64,000 nucleotides of DNA from assembly GCF_041915215.1 (NCBI RefSeq), contig NZ_JAYSBV010000006.1. One strand, 5' to 3'. Of the stretch, positions 1 through 8,477 are shown piece after piece (the stretch's first letter is position 1; each line of letters opens with the position of its first letter). This DNA is from Zoogloea sp021286885. GTDB taxonomy: Bacteria; Pseudomonadota; Gammaproteobacteria; Burkholderiales; Rhodocyclaceae. The translations under genes were made by a program, and so were the position numbers. Below the pieces are notes generated by a model. That model searched no databases. It saw only the letters and a program-made list of their open reading frames with translations, and was not told the DNA's origin.

Positions 1-19
1 GCTGTATCGCTTTGTTTTT

Positions 20-1171
20 TCAGAGTGCACCGGCTTCTTCGAGTCGGGCCACGGCCTCGGGGGTGAAGCCCCAGTCGGCCAGCACGTCCTTGCCCTGGGC
101 GCCGGGGGTGGGGGCGCGGGGCAGCGTGGGTGGAGTACGGCTGAAGCGCGGGGCCGGTGCCGCCTGCCACGTGCCGTTCACCTGGATGAAGGTGCCACGG
201 GCCCGATTGTGCGGGTGTTCGGGCGCTTCGTCCATGCTCAAGACAGGGGCCACGCAGGCATCCGTCCCTTCCAGCAGGGCGCACCAGGCATCCCGGGGGC
301 GGGTCAGCAGGTGGGTGGCGAGGCGCGCCTTGAGCTGCGGCCAGCGGCTGCGGTCCCCCTGGGCGTGGGCATCATGGAAGTCCGGGTCGGTGATTCCGGC
401 CTTTTCGAGGAAGAGGGCGTAGAACTGGGGTTCGATGGGGCCCACCGCCAGGTGGCGCCCATCCGCACAGCAATAGGTATCGTAAAACGGGGCACCCCCG
501 TCCAGCAGGTTGCTGGCCCGTTCATCTGACCAGCAGCCCATGGCCTTGAGGGTGTGAATCATGCTCATCAGCAGGGCGGCGCCGTCCGTCATGGCTGCAT
601 CCACCACCTGGCCCTGGCCGTTCTGGCGTGCCGAGGTGAGGGCCGCCAGCACGCCCACCACCAGCAGCATCGCACCACCGCCCCCGTCGGCCACCAGGTT
701 GAGGGGCACCACTGGTTTGTCCGGGCCGCCGATGGCGGCCAGGGCGCCGGAAATGGCCAGATAATTGATGTCATGGCCGGCAGCCTGGGCGAGGGGGCCG
801 GTCTGGCCCCAGCCGGTCATCCGACCATACACCAGACTCGGGTTGGCGGCGAGCATGGGCTCGGGCCCCAGCCCCAGGCGCTCCATCACCCCGGGGCGAT
901 AGCCTTCGATCAGAATGTCGGCACCGGCCACCAGCTGGCGGGCAGCGGCCAGCCCTTCGGGTTTTTTGAGATCCAGCGTCACCACCCGCCGGCTGCGGTT
1001 GAGAATGTCGAGGGCCGGATCGAAAATCTCGAAGCCCGGCCTGCTGCCCGGGGGCGGGCGGCGTTCGATGCGCACCACCTCGGCCCCCAGATCGGCCAGG
1101 ATCATGGCGCCCATGGGGGCGGGCCCCAGGGCGGCGAATTCGACCACTTTCACGCCGTGCAGGGGGCCCAT
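20..1171 (-). CDS. Alpha-methylacyl-CoA racemase (CoA-transferase III family)
   Basis: This protein of 383 residues has the CaiB/BaiF (CoA-transferase family III) fold and most resembles alpha-methylacyl-CoA racemase, which epimerises 2-methylacyl-CoA so that branched acyl chains can be oxidised. The residues the racemase uses are present: His133 in AGHDINY, Asp162 in LVADGGGG and Glu247 in GPIEPQFY. It is the last gene of a minus-strand run of SDR, thiolase, acyl-CoA dehydrogenase and racemase, and it starts only 11 bases after the dehydrogenase stop, so cotranscription is likely. The presence of the Glu in a GPIEPQFY context argues for racemase over a formyl- or succinyl-CoA transferase. 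The physiological substrate is not visible from sequence. Confidence 0.88.
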   Translation of the reverse strand: MGPLHGVKVVEFAALGPAPMGAMILADLGAEVVRIERRPPPGSRPGFEIFDPALDILNRSRRVVTLDLKKPEGLAAARQLVAGADILIEGYRPGVMERLGLGPEPMLAANPSLVYGRMTGWGQTGPLAQAAGHDINYLAISGALAAIGGPDKPVVPLNLVADGGGGAMLLVVGVLAALTSARQNGQGQVVDAAMTDGAALLMSMIHTLKAMGCWSDERASNLLDGGAPFYDTYCCADGRHLAVGPIEPQFYALFLEKAGITDPDFHDAHAQGDRSRWPQLKARLATHLLTRPRDAWCALLEGTDACVAPVLSMDEAPEHPHNRARGTFIQVNGTWQAAPAPRFSRTPPTLPRAPTPGAQGKDVLADWGFTPEAVARLEEAGAL

Positions 1172-1182
1172 GGGTGCGCTCC

Positions 1183-2319
1183 TTACTCGGCGGCGATGGC
1201 GCGCCCGATCACCAGGCGCTGGATGTCATTGGCGCCTTCGTAAATCTGGCAGATGCGCACGTCCCGGTAGATGCGCTCCACCGGGAAATCGCTGGTGTAG
1301 CCCACCCCGCCGTGGATCTGGATCGCGTCGGAAGCGATTTTTTCGGCGGCTTCCGAGGCGAACATCTTGGCCATGGAGGCTTCCTTCAGGCAGGGCTTGC
1401 CCGCGTCCTTGAGCTGGGCAGCGCGCCACACCATGAGCCGGGCGGCATCCAGCAGGGTGGCCATGTCGGCCAGTTTGAAGTTCACCGCCTGGTGCTCGAT
1501 GATGGGCACCCCAAAGGTGATGCGTTCCTTGGCGTAGCGCACCGCAGCTTCCAGCGCGGCGCGGGCCATGCCGATGCTCTGGGCGGCGATCCCGATGCGG
1601 CCTGCTTCCAGGTTGGAGAGCGCAATCCGGTAGCCCTCGCCTTCCTGGCCCAGCAGGGCGGAGGCGGGTACGCGGCAGTTTTCCAGGATGATCTGCACCG
1701 TGTCGGAGGCGTGCTGGCCCATCTTGTCTTCAGTGCGGCCCACGATGAAGCCGGGCGTGGCGGTGGGCACCAGGAAGCAGGAAATGCCCTTCTTGCCGGC
1801 GGCCTTGTCGGTCACCGCAAACACGATGGCCATGTGGGCGTGCTTGCCGGTGGTGATGAACTGCTTGACGCCGTTGAGCACGAAGCTGTCCCCGTCCCGG
1901 TCGGCCCGGGTGGTGATGGCGGCAGCGTCGGAGCCGGTGTGGGGCTCGGTCAGGCAGAAGCAGCCCAGCTTCTCGCCCCGGGCGAGGGGCTTGAGCCATT
2001 CTTCCTTCTGGGCGTCGGTGCCGTATTTCTGGGTGATCCCGCAGGCCAGGGAGTTTTGCACCGAAACGATGGTGGAGGTGGCCCCGTCACCGGCAGCGAT
2101 TTCTTCGAGGGTGAGCACCAGGCTCATGTAATCCATCCCGGCACCGCCCCATTCCTCGGGCACCACCATGCCCAGGGCGCCCAGTTCGCCCAATTCCTTG
2201 AGCGCGGCGGCGGGGAAGGTGTGGTGCTTGTCCCATTCGGCGGCGAAGGGGGCGAGGCGCTCCTGGGCAAAGCTGCGCATGGCGTCGCGGATCATTTCCT
2301 GTTCTTGGCTGAGGATCAT
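1183..2319 (-). CDS. Acyl-CoA dehydrogenase
   Basis: A 378-residue FAD-dependent acyl-CoA dehydrogenase that introduces the trans-2 double bond in the first step of beta-oxidation and passes electrons to electron-transfer flavoprotein. The N-terminal helical domain starts with LSQEQEMIRDAMRSFA; the flavin-contacting LTEPHTGSDA segment is near residue 122; the C-terminal domain carries IHGGVGYTSDFPVER and the catalytic base Glu361 in IYEGANDIQR, the position used by short- and medium-chain members rather than isovaleryl-type enzymes. Full family length. It lies between the thiolase and the racemase on the same strand. About 97 bases separate it from the thiolase stop, a GC-rich stretch with small hairpins that may modulate read-through. 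Chain-length preference cannot be told. Confidence 0.93.
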   Translation of the reverse strand: MILSQEQEMIRDAMRSFAQERLAPFAAEWDKHHTFPAAALKELGELGALGMVVPEEWGGAGMDYMSLVLTLEEIAAGDGATSTIVSVQNSLACGITQKYGTDAQKEEWLKPLARGEKLGCFCLTEPHTGSDAAAITTRADRDGDSFVLNGVKQFITTGKHAHMAIVFAVTDKAAGKKGISCFLVPTATPGFIVGRTEDKMGQHASDTVQIILENCRVPASALLGQEGEGYRIALSNLEAGRIGIAAQSIGMARAALEAAVRYAKERITFGVPIIEHQAVNFKLADMATLLDAARLMVWRAAQLKDAGKPCLKEASMAKMFASEAAEKIASDAIQIHGGVGYTSDFPVERIYRDVRICQIYEGANDIQRLVIGRAIAAE

Positions 2320-2416
2320 GCTGAAAGTCCTGAAAATCTGAGGTCTGAACCCTGAGGCGCGTGGCGCGCCTTGGCTGGGGTGGGGGCGGGGGCGCCAGGG
2401 CCCCCGCAGGCCGGGC

Positions 2417-3613
2417 TTAGAGCATTTCCACGGCCATGGCCGTGGCTTCGCCGCCGCCGATGCACAGGCTGGCCACGCCCCGCTTGCCCCCCGTCTTGCG
2501 CAGGGCGCCGAGCAGGGTGACGAGGATGCGGGCGCCGGACGCGCCTATCGGGTGGCCCAGGGCGCAGGCGCCGCCGTGGATGTTGACCCGGGCCGGATCG
2601 AGTTCCAGATCCTTCACCGCCGCCATGGTGACCACGGCGAAGGCTTCGTTGATTTCCCACAGATCCACCTCACCGGCCTGCCAGCCCACCCGGGCCAGCA
2701 GCTTTTGCATGGCGCCCACCGGGGCGGTGGGAAAGAGGGCGGGTTCGTGGGCGTGGGTGGTGTGGCCCAGGATCTTGGCCAGGGGCTTGAGGCCCAGGCG
2801 CTCGGCGGTGGAGGCACGCATCATCACCAGGGCAGCGCCCCCGTCGGAGATGGAGCTGGAGTTGGCCGGGGTGACGGTGCCATCCTTCTTGAAGGCCGGC
2901 TTGAGGCTGGGGATCTTCTCGATGTTGGCCTTGGGGGGCTGCTCGTCATCGCTGATGGTGACCTCGCCCTTGCGCCCGGCCACCACGACCGGTGCCACTT
3001 CCCAGCTGAAGGCGCCTTCACGGATGGCGGCCTGGGCACGGGTGGTGGAGCGGATTGCCCAGGCGTCCTGCTCTTCCCGGGTGAAGCCGTAGCTGGCGGC
3101 GCAGTCTTCGGCAAAGGTGCCCATCAGACGGCCAGCGGTTTCCTTGCTGTAGCGGTCTTCGAGGCCGTCGAAGAACATGTGGTCCAGCATCTGGCCGTGG
3201 CCCAGGCGGTAGCCGCCCCGGGCCTTGGGGAGCAGGTAGGGGGCGTTGCTCATGGATTCCATGCCGCCGGCCACCATCACCTCGTTGGTGCCGGCGAGCA
3301 GCAGGTCATGGGCGAGCATGGTGGCTTTCATGCCGGAGCCGCACACCTTGCTGATGGTGGTGCAGCCGGCAGACAGGGGCATGCCGGCATTCAGCGCGGC
3401 CTGGCGGGCGGGGGCCTGGCCCAGGCCGGCGGGCAGCACGCAGCCCATCAGCACTTCCTGCACCTGTTCGGGGGCGAGGCCGGCCCGCTCCACGGCGGCA
3501 CGGATGGCGACACCCCCCAGCTGGGGGGCGGTGAGGCTGGCGAAATCGCCCTGGAAGCCCCCCATGGGGGTGCGGGCGACGGAGACGATGACGACCGGAT
3601 CGTTCTGGCTCAT
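2417..3613 (-). CDS. Acetyl-CoA C-acyltransferase (thiolase)
   Basis: A 398-residue thiolase II family enzyme that cleaves 3-ketoacyl-CoA with CoA or, in reverse, condenses acetyl-CoA. The nucleophilic Cys91 lies in SKVCGSGMKA, the catalytic His in GGACALGHPIGASG, and the second Cys in ASLCIGGGEATA close to the C terminus; EINEAFAV is also present. The frame is open upstream, but the ATG at 3613 giving MSQNDPVVIVSVARTP matches the family start and removes a 24-residue unlike extension. It follows the SDR gene by 43 bases. In this operon the likely direction is degradative, producing acetyl- or propionyl-CoA, although acetoacetyl-CoA synthesis cannot be excluded. Confidence 0.93.
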   Translation of the reverse strand: MSQNDPVVIVSVARTPMGGFQGDFASLTAPQLGGVAIRAAVERAGLAPEQVQEVLMGCVLPAGLGQAPARQAALNAGMPLSAGCTTISKVCGSGMKATMLAHDLLLAGTNEVMVAGGMESMSNAPYLLPKARGGYRLGHGQMLDHMFFDGLEDRYSKETAGRLMGTFAEDCAASYGFTREEQDAWAIRSTTRAQAAIREGAFSWEVAPVVVAGRKGEVTISDDEQPPKANIEKIPSLKPAFKKDGTVTPANSSSISDGGAALVMMRASTAERLGLKPLAKILGHTTHAHEPALFPTAPVGAMQKLLARVGWQAGEVDLWEINEAFAVVTMAAVKDLELDPARVNIHGGACALGHPIGASGARILVTLLGALRKTGGKRGVASLCIGGGEATAMAVEML

Positions 3614-3656
3614 GGATATGCTCGATTCTGGATTTTGGGCGATGGGGCGGGGCGTC

Positions 3657-4421
3657 TTACTTGGCGGCCATGCGAATGGCGCCATCCAGGCGGATCACTT
3701 CGCCGTTCAGGTAGCAGTTGCCGAAGATGTGTTCGACCAGGGCCGCGTATTCGGCAGGTTTGCCCATGCGGGAGGGGAAGGGCACCATCTTGCCGAGGGA
3801 TTCCTGCACCTCGGCGGGCATGCCCATCAGCATCGGGGTTTCCATGATGCCCGGGGCGATGGTCATCACCCGGATGCCGGAGCGGCACAGCTCGCGGGCG
3901 ATGGGCAGGGTCATGGCGACCACGCCGCCCTTGGACGCAGCATAGGCGGCCTGGCCCAGCTGGCCATCAAAGGCGGCCACCGAGGCGGTGCTGACGATCA
4001 CGCCCCGCTCACCGTCGGCGGTGGGGGTGTTCTTGCTCATGATCTCGGCGGCGAGCCGGATCATGTTGAAGCTGCCCACCAGATTGATGTTGATGGTGCG
4101 GGCGAAGCTCTCCAGCCGATGGGCGCCTTCCCGGCCCACCACCTTTTCGGCGGGGGCGATGCCGGCACAGTTCACCAGCCCGAACAGGGGGCCCATTTCG
4201 GTGGCGGCGGCAAAGGCCTGGCGGGCGCTTTCTTCGTTGGTTACATCGGTGGCCACAAAGCGGGCAGCGGCGCCCAGCTCGGCGGCGACGGCCTCACCGG
4301 CTTCGGCGTTGACGTCAGCCAGCACGACCTGGCCGCCCCGCGCCACGATCATCCGGGCGGTGGCCGCCCCGAGGCCGGAACCGCCACCCGTCACCACAAA
4401 AACCTTGTCCTTGATTTCCAT
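3657..4421 (-). CDS. SDR family 3-hydroxyacyl-CoA dehydrogenase (HSD17B10-like)
   Basis: A 254-residue short-chain dehydrogenase closest in style to type II 3-hydroxyacyl-CoA dehydrogenase (HSD17B10), an NAD-dependent enzyme of 2-methyl-branched acyl-CoA oxidation. The Rossmann motif TGGGSGLG is at residues 11-18, Asp36 at the end of strand 2 favours NAD over NADP, NCAGIAP is near 84-90, and the Ser147-Tyr160-Lys164 catalytic set is in STASVAAF and YAASK. The start at 4421 is chosen because an AAGGAGAA Shine-Dalgarno sequence lies just before it; the frame is open for 66 codons further but those are unlike the family. First gene of the four-gene operon, so the divergent region 4422-4630 should hold its promoter. 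Confidence 0.9.
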   Translation of the reverse strand: MEIKDKVFVVTGGGSGLGAATARMIVARGGQVVLADVNAEAGEAVAAELGAAARFVATDVTNEESARQAFAAATEMGPLFGLVNCAGIAPAEKVVGREGAHRLESFARTININLVGSFNMIRLAAEIMSKNTPTADGERGVIVSTASVAAFDGQLGQAAYAASKGGVVAMTLPIARELCRSGIRVMTIAPGIMETPMLMGMPAEVQESLGKMVPFPSRMGKPAEYAALVEHIFGNCYLNGEVIRLDGAIRMAAK

Positions 4422-4471
4422 CCCGTTCTCCTTGTTGTAGGGGCCCTGCGGGCCCGCGCATTGGTGGAACA

Positions 4472-4491
4472 CGCTTCCGCTATAGGAAGCG
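4472..4491. promoter_or_regulatory. Candidate operator: 7-bp inverted repeat between SDR and AraC genes
   Basis: A perfect dyad CGCTTCC-N6-GGAAGCG lies 51 bases upstream of the SDR start and upstream of the divergent AraC-type regulator. Its place in the shared regulatory region makes it a candidate operator or promoter-overlapping site. No binding protein can be assigned from sequence. Confidence 0.35.
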
Positions 4492-4562
4492 AAGTGCCCG
4501 GAGTCTAGGCAGTCCGGGGCGCCGCCTCCATGCCTAAAACGGTCAAAGTGGGTGATAGAATT

Positions 4563-4582
4563 TGCCACTCCCTGCCACTCCC
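4563..4582 (+). repeat. Tandem 10-bp direct repeat upstream of the AraC regulator
   Basis: Two head-to-tail copies of TGCCACTCCC, each one helical turn long, lie in the divergent region. AraC-family proteins commonly bind direct repeats spaced by whole turns, so this may be an autoregulatory site; it overlaps the longest possible reading frame of the regulator, which argues for one of the later starts. Confidence 0.35.
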
Positions 4583-4630
4583 GGGCGCCTTGCCCGGCTG
4601 CGCTGTTGCCCCCCGGCACGGGGCTTGTCT

Positions 4631-5746
4631 GTGTTGTCTGATCTGGAAGCGCCTGCCGTGCCCATCCCCGAGTCTGTTTCTGAATCTCCCGCCGAGCCTT
4701 CTGCTTCGACCCCTGCCGCCCAGGCCCTGCCAGCCCAGGATCGGGGCACCATTGCGATCAGTTTTGTGCGCGAGGCCCTGGAGGCGCCGGTGGCCCGGGG
4801 GCTGGATGGCGGGGCGCTGCTGGAGGCCGCCGGGATTTCGCCCGAGCTGCTGCTGGCCCCCCAGGCCCGGGTGTCGTCGGCCCATTACGGGCTGCTCTGG
4901 CATGGCATCGCCCAGGCCTTGGACGATGAGTTTTTTGGCATGGACAGCCGACCCATGAAGGCGGGCAGCTTCACCCTGCTGTGTTACAGCGTGCTCCAGT
5001 GCGAAACCCTGGAGCGGGCCCTGCGCCGGGCGCTACGTTTCTTGCGGGTGGTGCTGGATGATCTGGAAGGCGTGCTGGAGCGGGAGGGGGACACCGCCCG
5101 GGTGGTGCTGCGCGAGCGCCTGGCCGAGCCCCGCCGGGCCTTTGCGTATGGCACCTTCCTGATCATCCTGCACGGGCTGGCATGCTGGCTGGTGGGGCGC
5201 CGGATTCCGGTGCGGGCGGCGCGCTTTCGCTGTGGCGAACCGGCTTACAGTGGGGAATGGCGGGTGCTGTTCTCGCCGGATCTGCAGTTTGCTGCGCCCC
5301 AGACCCTGTTCAGCTTTCCGGCGGAGTACCTGGACATGCCCTGCGTCCAGAACGAACGCAGCATGAAGGCCTTTTTGCGCGGGGCGCCGGCCAATTTTCT
5401 GGTCAAGTACCGCAACAGCGACGGCCTCACCGCCCGCATCCGGCGTCTGCTTAAGGATGTGGCCCCGGAGGCCTGGCCGGACTTTGAGACCCTGGCCCAG
5501 CAGCTCCACGCCTCGGCCTCCACCCTGCGCCGCCATTTGCAGGAAGAAGGGCAGTCTTACCAGAGCATCAAGGATGACTTGCGCCGGGATCTGGCCATCA
5601 GCCGGCTGTGCCATTCAGACCAATCGGTGCTGGAGATTGCCCACGCCCTGGGCTTTGCCGAGCCCAGCGCCTTCCATCGCGCCTTCAAGAAATGGACGGG
5701 GGCCAGCCCTGGCGAGTACCGGCGGGGTGCTGCAGCGGGCATGTAA
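4631..5746 (+). CDS. AraC family transcriptional regulator with arabinose-binding-like domain
   Basis: A DNA-binding regulator of about 371 residues with the two-part layout of the VirS/OruR-type AraC group: an N-terminal ligand-sensing region (from roughly IAISFVREAL to the middle of the protein) and a C-terminal double helix-turn-helix, seen as the LRRHLQEEGQSYQ helix and the terminal FHRAFKKWTGASPGEYR signature. It is divergent from the beta-oxidation operon and is the natural candidate to control it in response to an acyl-CoA or fatty acid. The start is uncertain: the frame is open from a TTG at 4562, and GTG 4631, TTG 4634 and GTG 4658 are alternatives; there is no early ATG. GTG 4658 has a GGAAG upstream. 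Ligand unknown. Confidence 0.85.
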   Translation: MLSDLEAPAVPIPESVSESPAEPSASTPAAQALPAQDRGTIAISFVREALEAPVARGLDGGALLEAAGISPELLLAPQARVSSAHYGLLWHGIAQALDDEFFGMDSRPMKAGSFTLLCYSVLQCETLERALRRALRFLRVVLDDLEGVLEREGDTARVVLRERLAEPRRAFAYGTFLIILHGLACWLVGRRIPVRAARFRCGEPAYSGEWRVLFSPDLQFAAPQTLFSFPAEYLDMPCVQNERSMKAFLRGAPANFLVKYRNSDGLTARIRRLLKDVAPEAWPDFETLAQQLHASASTLRRHLQEEGQSYQSIKDDLRRDLAISRLCHSDQSVLEIAHALGFAEPSAFHRAFKKWTGASPGEYRRGAAAGM

Positions 5747-5798
5747 ACGCATCAGGGCAGCCGAAGCTGCCCTGAGTGCTTGCCCTGCATGTGGGCGC

Positions 5799-6920
5799 TT
5801 AGCCGACGAAGCCCGACACCACCGCAGCCAGCCAGCCGGCCACCACCGCCCCGGCGGGGAGCAGCAGCTTGAGCTTGGTGGGGAAGGGGTAGCTTTCGAC
5901 CCGTTCATGGAACACCTGGCCCACGGCGACGCTGAGGGCGACCGAGGCCAGCACCCACACGCCCTGGAGCACCGGATTGCCTTCAAACAGGTTGATCCCG
6001 ATGGCGTTCATCACCAGGCAGAGGGGGAAGTGCACCAGGAACACCGAGTAGGAAATCTTGCTCAGGCGGCCAATGGCGGTGGGAATCGGCAGGGTGTGGA
6101 GGAAGCCTTCCAGACGCCCGAGGCCCAGCACCAGCATCACCACCAGCGCAATCGCCAGCCGGGGGCGGAATTGCACCACCAGTGCGGCAATTGTGAGCCC
6201 GGCCAGCACCAGCAGCCAGTCGTGGGCGTTTTGGCGGGTGGTGGCCCACCAGCCCAGGATCCCCAGCCCGAAGGAGCCGAAGAAGTAGAGGGCGGTGACG
6301 TCCAGCATGTCCTGACGGTTGAAGTAGAACAGCGACACGACCGTCATCAGCCCGACCAGGGCCACGCCCCCGTGCTGGAGCAGCCCCTGGCGGGCGCCCA
6401 GCCGACCCGGCAGCCACAGCAGCAGCACCGCCAGGGCAAAGAGCTGGAAGTCGATGGCCACATACCAGACCCCGGCGGAGAGGGCTTCGTAGCCCAGCAG
6501 ATCGTGCAGCAAAAAGATGTGGGCGACGATCTGGAGCGGGGTGGGCGTGTCGGAAATGGAATGGTGATCCATCCCCAGCCGGGCCAGGGCCGAGCACACA
6601 ATGGCCAGCAGCAGGGCGGCAGAGTAGGGCGTGACCAGCCGGATGTAGCGCTGGCGCAGGATCTGGAGCGGCCCGCTGCTACCGGTGCCGGTGCCGCTGC
6701 CGTTCAGGAACTTGGCCCCAAACAGGAAGCCGGACACCACCAGAAAGACCTGCACGGCCATCCGGCCATACACGTCGAAGAAGTTGATGCTTTCGGGAAA
6801 GAAGGGACGCAGTTCATCCGTCAGGGGCCCGTAGAAGCACAGGTGGTGGATGACAATGGTCAGACAGGCGAAGGCCTTGAGGGCGTCCACCAGGGGCAGG
6901 CGTTGCATTTCCTTGCGCAT
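5799..6920 (-). CDS. Acyltransferase 3 family membrane protein
   Basis: A 373-residue polytopic inner-membrane protein of the acyltransferase 3 (OafA/YrhL-like) family, whose members O-acylate surface sugars. The N-terminal block LVDALKAFACLTIVIHH carries the conserved His of the family, followed by FLVVSGFLFGAKFL, and about ten hydrophobic segments follow to the C-terminal LLLPAGAVVAGWLAAVVSGF. There is no C-terminal SGNH hydrolase domain. It is convergent with the AraC regulator and has no glycan-biosynthesis neighbours, so the acceptor is unknown; it stands alone transcriptionally. Confidence 0.85.
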   Translation of the reverse strand: MRKEMQRLPLVDALKAFACLTIVIHHLCFYGPLTDELRPFFPESINFFDVYGRMAVQVFLVVSGFLFGAKFLNGSGTGTGSSGPLQILRQRYIRLVTPYSAALLLAIVCSALARLGMDHHSISDTPTPLQIVAHIFLLHDLLGYEALSAGVWYVAIDFQLFALAVLLLWLPGRLGARQGLLQHGGVALVGLMTVVSLFYFNRQDMLDVTALYFFGSFGLGILGWWATTRQNAHDWLLVLAGLTIAALVVQFRPRLAIALVVMLVLGLGRLEGFLHTLPIPTAIGRLSKISYSVFLVHFPLCLVMNAIGINLFEGNPVLQGVWVLASVALSVAVGQVFHERVESYPFPTKLKLLLPAGAVVAGWLAAVVSGFVG

Positions 6921-7212
6921 GGCGCGTTCGGTCTCCGAAAAACGGACTCAAAACACGACCGCAGCCCGGCCAGAGGGGCGGGCGTCAGGGGATGGGATGG
7001 ATGCCTGGAGGCGCTGGCGATGCAGCAGAAGTGATCAGACCAATCCGAGCGTCATCTTGCGTGGGGGGGCGATGACGGGGTGCTTGAGTACCAAGGCCGC
7101 GATTATATAAGCCTCGGCTGATGACGGGGGCGGCAATTGCCCTTTTGGGGGAAGTTTTTTGGTGCGCCGCACAAGCTGCCGGGCAGTCTGTGCGGATTTG
7201 ATCACGGGATCA
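6921..7212. other. Intergenic stretch without a convincing gene
   Basis: About 290 bases between the acyltransferase start and the hairpin downstream of the YceI gene. It must contain the acyltransferase promoter on the minus strand; an AT-rich patch near 7100 (GATTATATAAG) is the only promoter-like element. A 61-codon minus-strand frame here lacks codon bias and a ribosome-binding site and is not called. No RNA structure was recognised. Confidence 0.4.
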
Positions 7213-7237
7213 GCCCGCACCTGGGGCAGGTGCGGGC
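7213..7237 (-). terminator. Hairpin downstream of the YceI operon
   Basis: Perfect 10-bp stem GCCCGCACCT/AGGTGCGGGC with a 5-base loop, 13 bases after the stop of the second YceI gene. The strand has no clear T tract, so it may be a weak or Rho-assisted terminator or a transcript-stabilising hairpin. Confidence 0.5.
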
Positions 7238-7249
7238 CAGCCTGGCTGA

Positions 7250-7819
7250 TCAGGGCTTGTAGGCTTCGACGGCGATGCTCAGGGTCACGTCGTCGCCCAC
7301 GTAGGGGGCGTACTTGCCGGCGTTGAACTCGCTGCGCTTGATGGTGGCAGTGGCGTTGGCGCCGCAGGCGTCCTTCTTCAGCATCGGGTGGGGCATGCAG
7401 TGGAAGGAGCTCACCTTCAGGGTGACGGGCTTGGTCACGCCCTTCACGGTCAGGTTGCCTTCCACGGCCACCAGCTTGTCGCCTTCAAACTTGAGGCTGC
7501 TGGACTTGTAGGTGATGGTGGGGTACTTGGCGGTGTCGAAGAAGTCTTCGCCCTGAATGTGCTGGTTGAACAGGGGGTAGCCGGTGTTCACCGAGGTGGC
7601 GTCGATGCTCACGTCCACCGAGCCGGTCTTGGCGACCTTGTCGATCACGATGGTGCCGCTGGTCTTGTCGAAGCGGGAGATCTGGGTGGAGTAGCCGAAG
7701 TGGCTGTACTCGAAGCGCGGGTAGGTGTGGGTGCCTTCGATGGTGTAGGTCTCGGGGGCGGCAAAGGCGGCGGACGAGAGGGTGGCGGCGACGGCGGCCA
7801 GGGCGATCAGCTTGCGCAT
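7250..7819 (-). CDS. YceI family periplasmic lipid-binding protein
   Basis: A 189-residue secreted protein with a signal peptide (MRKLIALAAVAATLSSAAFA, cleavage before APETY) followed by the complete YceI beta-barrel domain, which in known structures binds isoprenoid or fatty-acyl lipids. YceI landmarks include the N-terminal THTYPRFEYSHFG, the TSVNTGYPLFNQHI loop and KSSSLKFEGDKL. It contains a Cys pair (HCMPHPMLKKDACG) that could form a disulfide in the periplasm. It is the distal gene of an operon with a second YceI gene and a cytochrome b561, the usual E. coli yceJ-yceI partner arrangement. Exact ligand unknown. Confidence 0.93.
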   Translation of the reverse strand: MRKLIALAAVAATLSSAAFAAPETYTIEGTHTYPRFEYSHFGYSTQISRFDKTSGTIVIDKVAKTGSVDVSIDATSVNTGYPLFNQHIQGEDFFDTAKYPTITYKSSSLKFEGDKLVAVEGNLTVKGVTKPVTLKVSSFHCMPHPMLKKDACGANATATIKRSEFNAGKYAPYVGDDVTLSIAVEAYKP

Positions 7820-7870
7820 GGTGTGATTCTCCGTTGGGGGGTTGATAAATCCGGGGGCCGGATCGGGGGC

Positions 7871-8434
7871 TTACTTGCGGGCGGCGCTGGTGGCCACCAC
7901 GTGGAATTTGATGTCGATCTCGTTGGCGACCGCAGACACGTCGGCCCAGGGGCCTTCACCGATGGCGTAGTCCATGCGCTTGAACACGAAGCCGCCATCA
8001 AACACGGCCTCGCTGCCGTTCTGGGTGACGGTGAAGGGGGCCGTCACGTCCCGGGTCTGGCCCTTGATGGTCAGCTTGCCCTGGGCTTCGTAGCGGTTGC
8101 CCCCCAGGGCCTTGACCCCGGTGGAAACAAAGCGGGCGGTGGGGTAGGCCTTCACGTTGAACCATTGCTTGCCCACCACTTCGTCGTTGGCGTCCTTGGA
8201 GCCGGCATCGATGCTGGCCAGGTCGATTTCAAGGGTGGTGCTGGCGGCGGTGGGCTTGGCCGGATCAAAGCTGATCTGGGCGTTGAATTTCTTGAAGCTG
8301 CCCGGCACCGGCACGCCCATCTGGCGGGAGCTGAAGTTCAGGCTGCTCTTGGCGGGCTGAACCTGGTTGAACTCGGCGGCCTGGGCGGTGCCGGCCAGCA
8401 ACAGGGCGAGGGTGAGGGCGAGGGGCTTGTTCAT
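7871..8434 (-). CDS. YceI family periplasmic protein (second copy)
   Basis: A 187-residue YceI-domain protein with a signal peptide (MNKPLALTLALLLAGTAQA, cleavage before AEFNQV). The start at 8434 is supported by a GGAGAG ribosome-binding site and by the signal peptide; the frame is open 27 codons further. It differs strongly from the neighbouring YceI protein (for example GKQWFNVKAYPTARF against GEDFFDTAKYPTITY), so the two are old paralogues or separate acquisitions, not a recent duplication. It lies between the cytochrome b561 gene and the first YceI gene on the same strand, pointing to a joint periplasmic redox or lipid-quinone role. Confidence 0.93.
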   Translation of the reverse strand: MNKPLALTLALLLAGTAQAAEFNQVQPAKSSLNFSSRQMGVPVPGSFKKFNAQISFDPAKPTAASTTLEIDLASIDAGSKDANDEVVGKQWFNVKAYPTARFVSTGVKALGGNRYEAQGKLTIKGQTRDVTAPFTVTQNGSEAVFDGGFVFKRMDYAIGEGPWADVSAVANEIDIKFHVVATSAARK

Positions 8435-8477
8435 GGTGTTCTCTCCGGGGGCGGTGTGCGGTGTGTTGGGGGCGTGT

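Noticed and set aside
7035..7220. 61-codon minus-strand frame in the gap upstream of the YceI genes
   Set aside because: No ribosome-binding site, no recognisable domain and atypical codon use.
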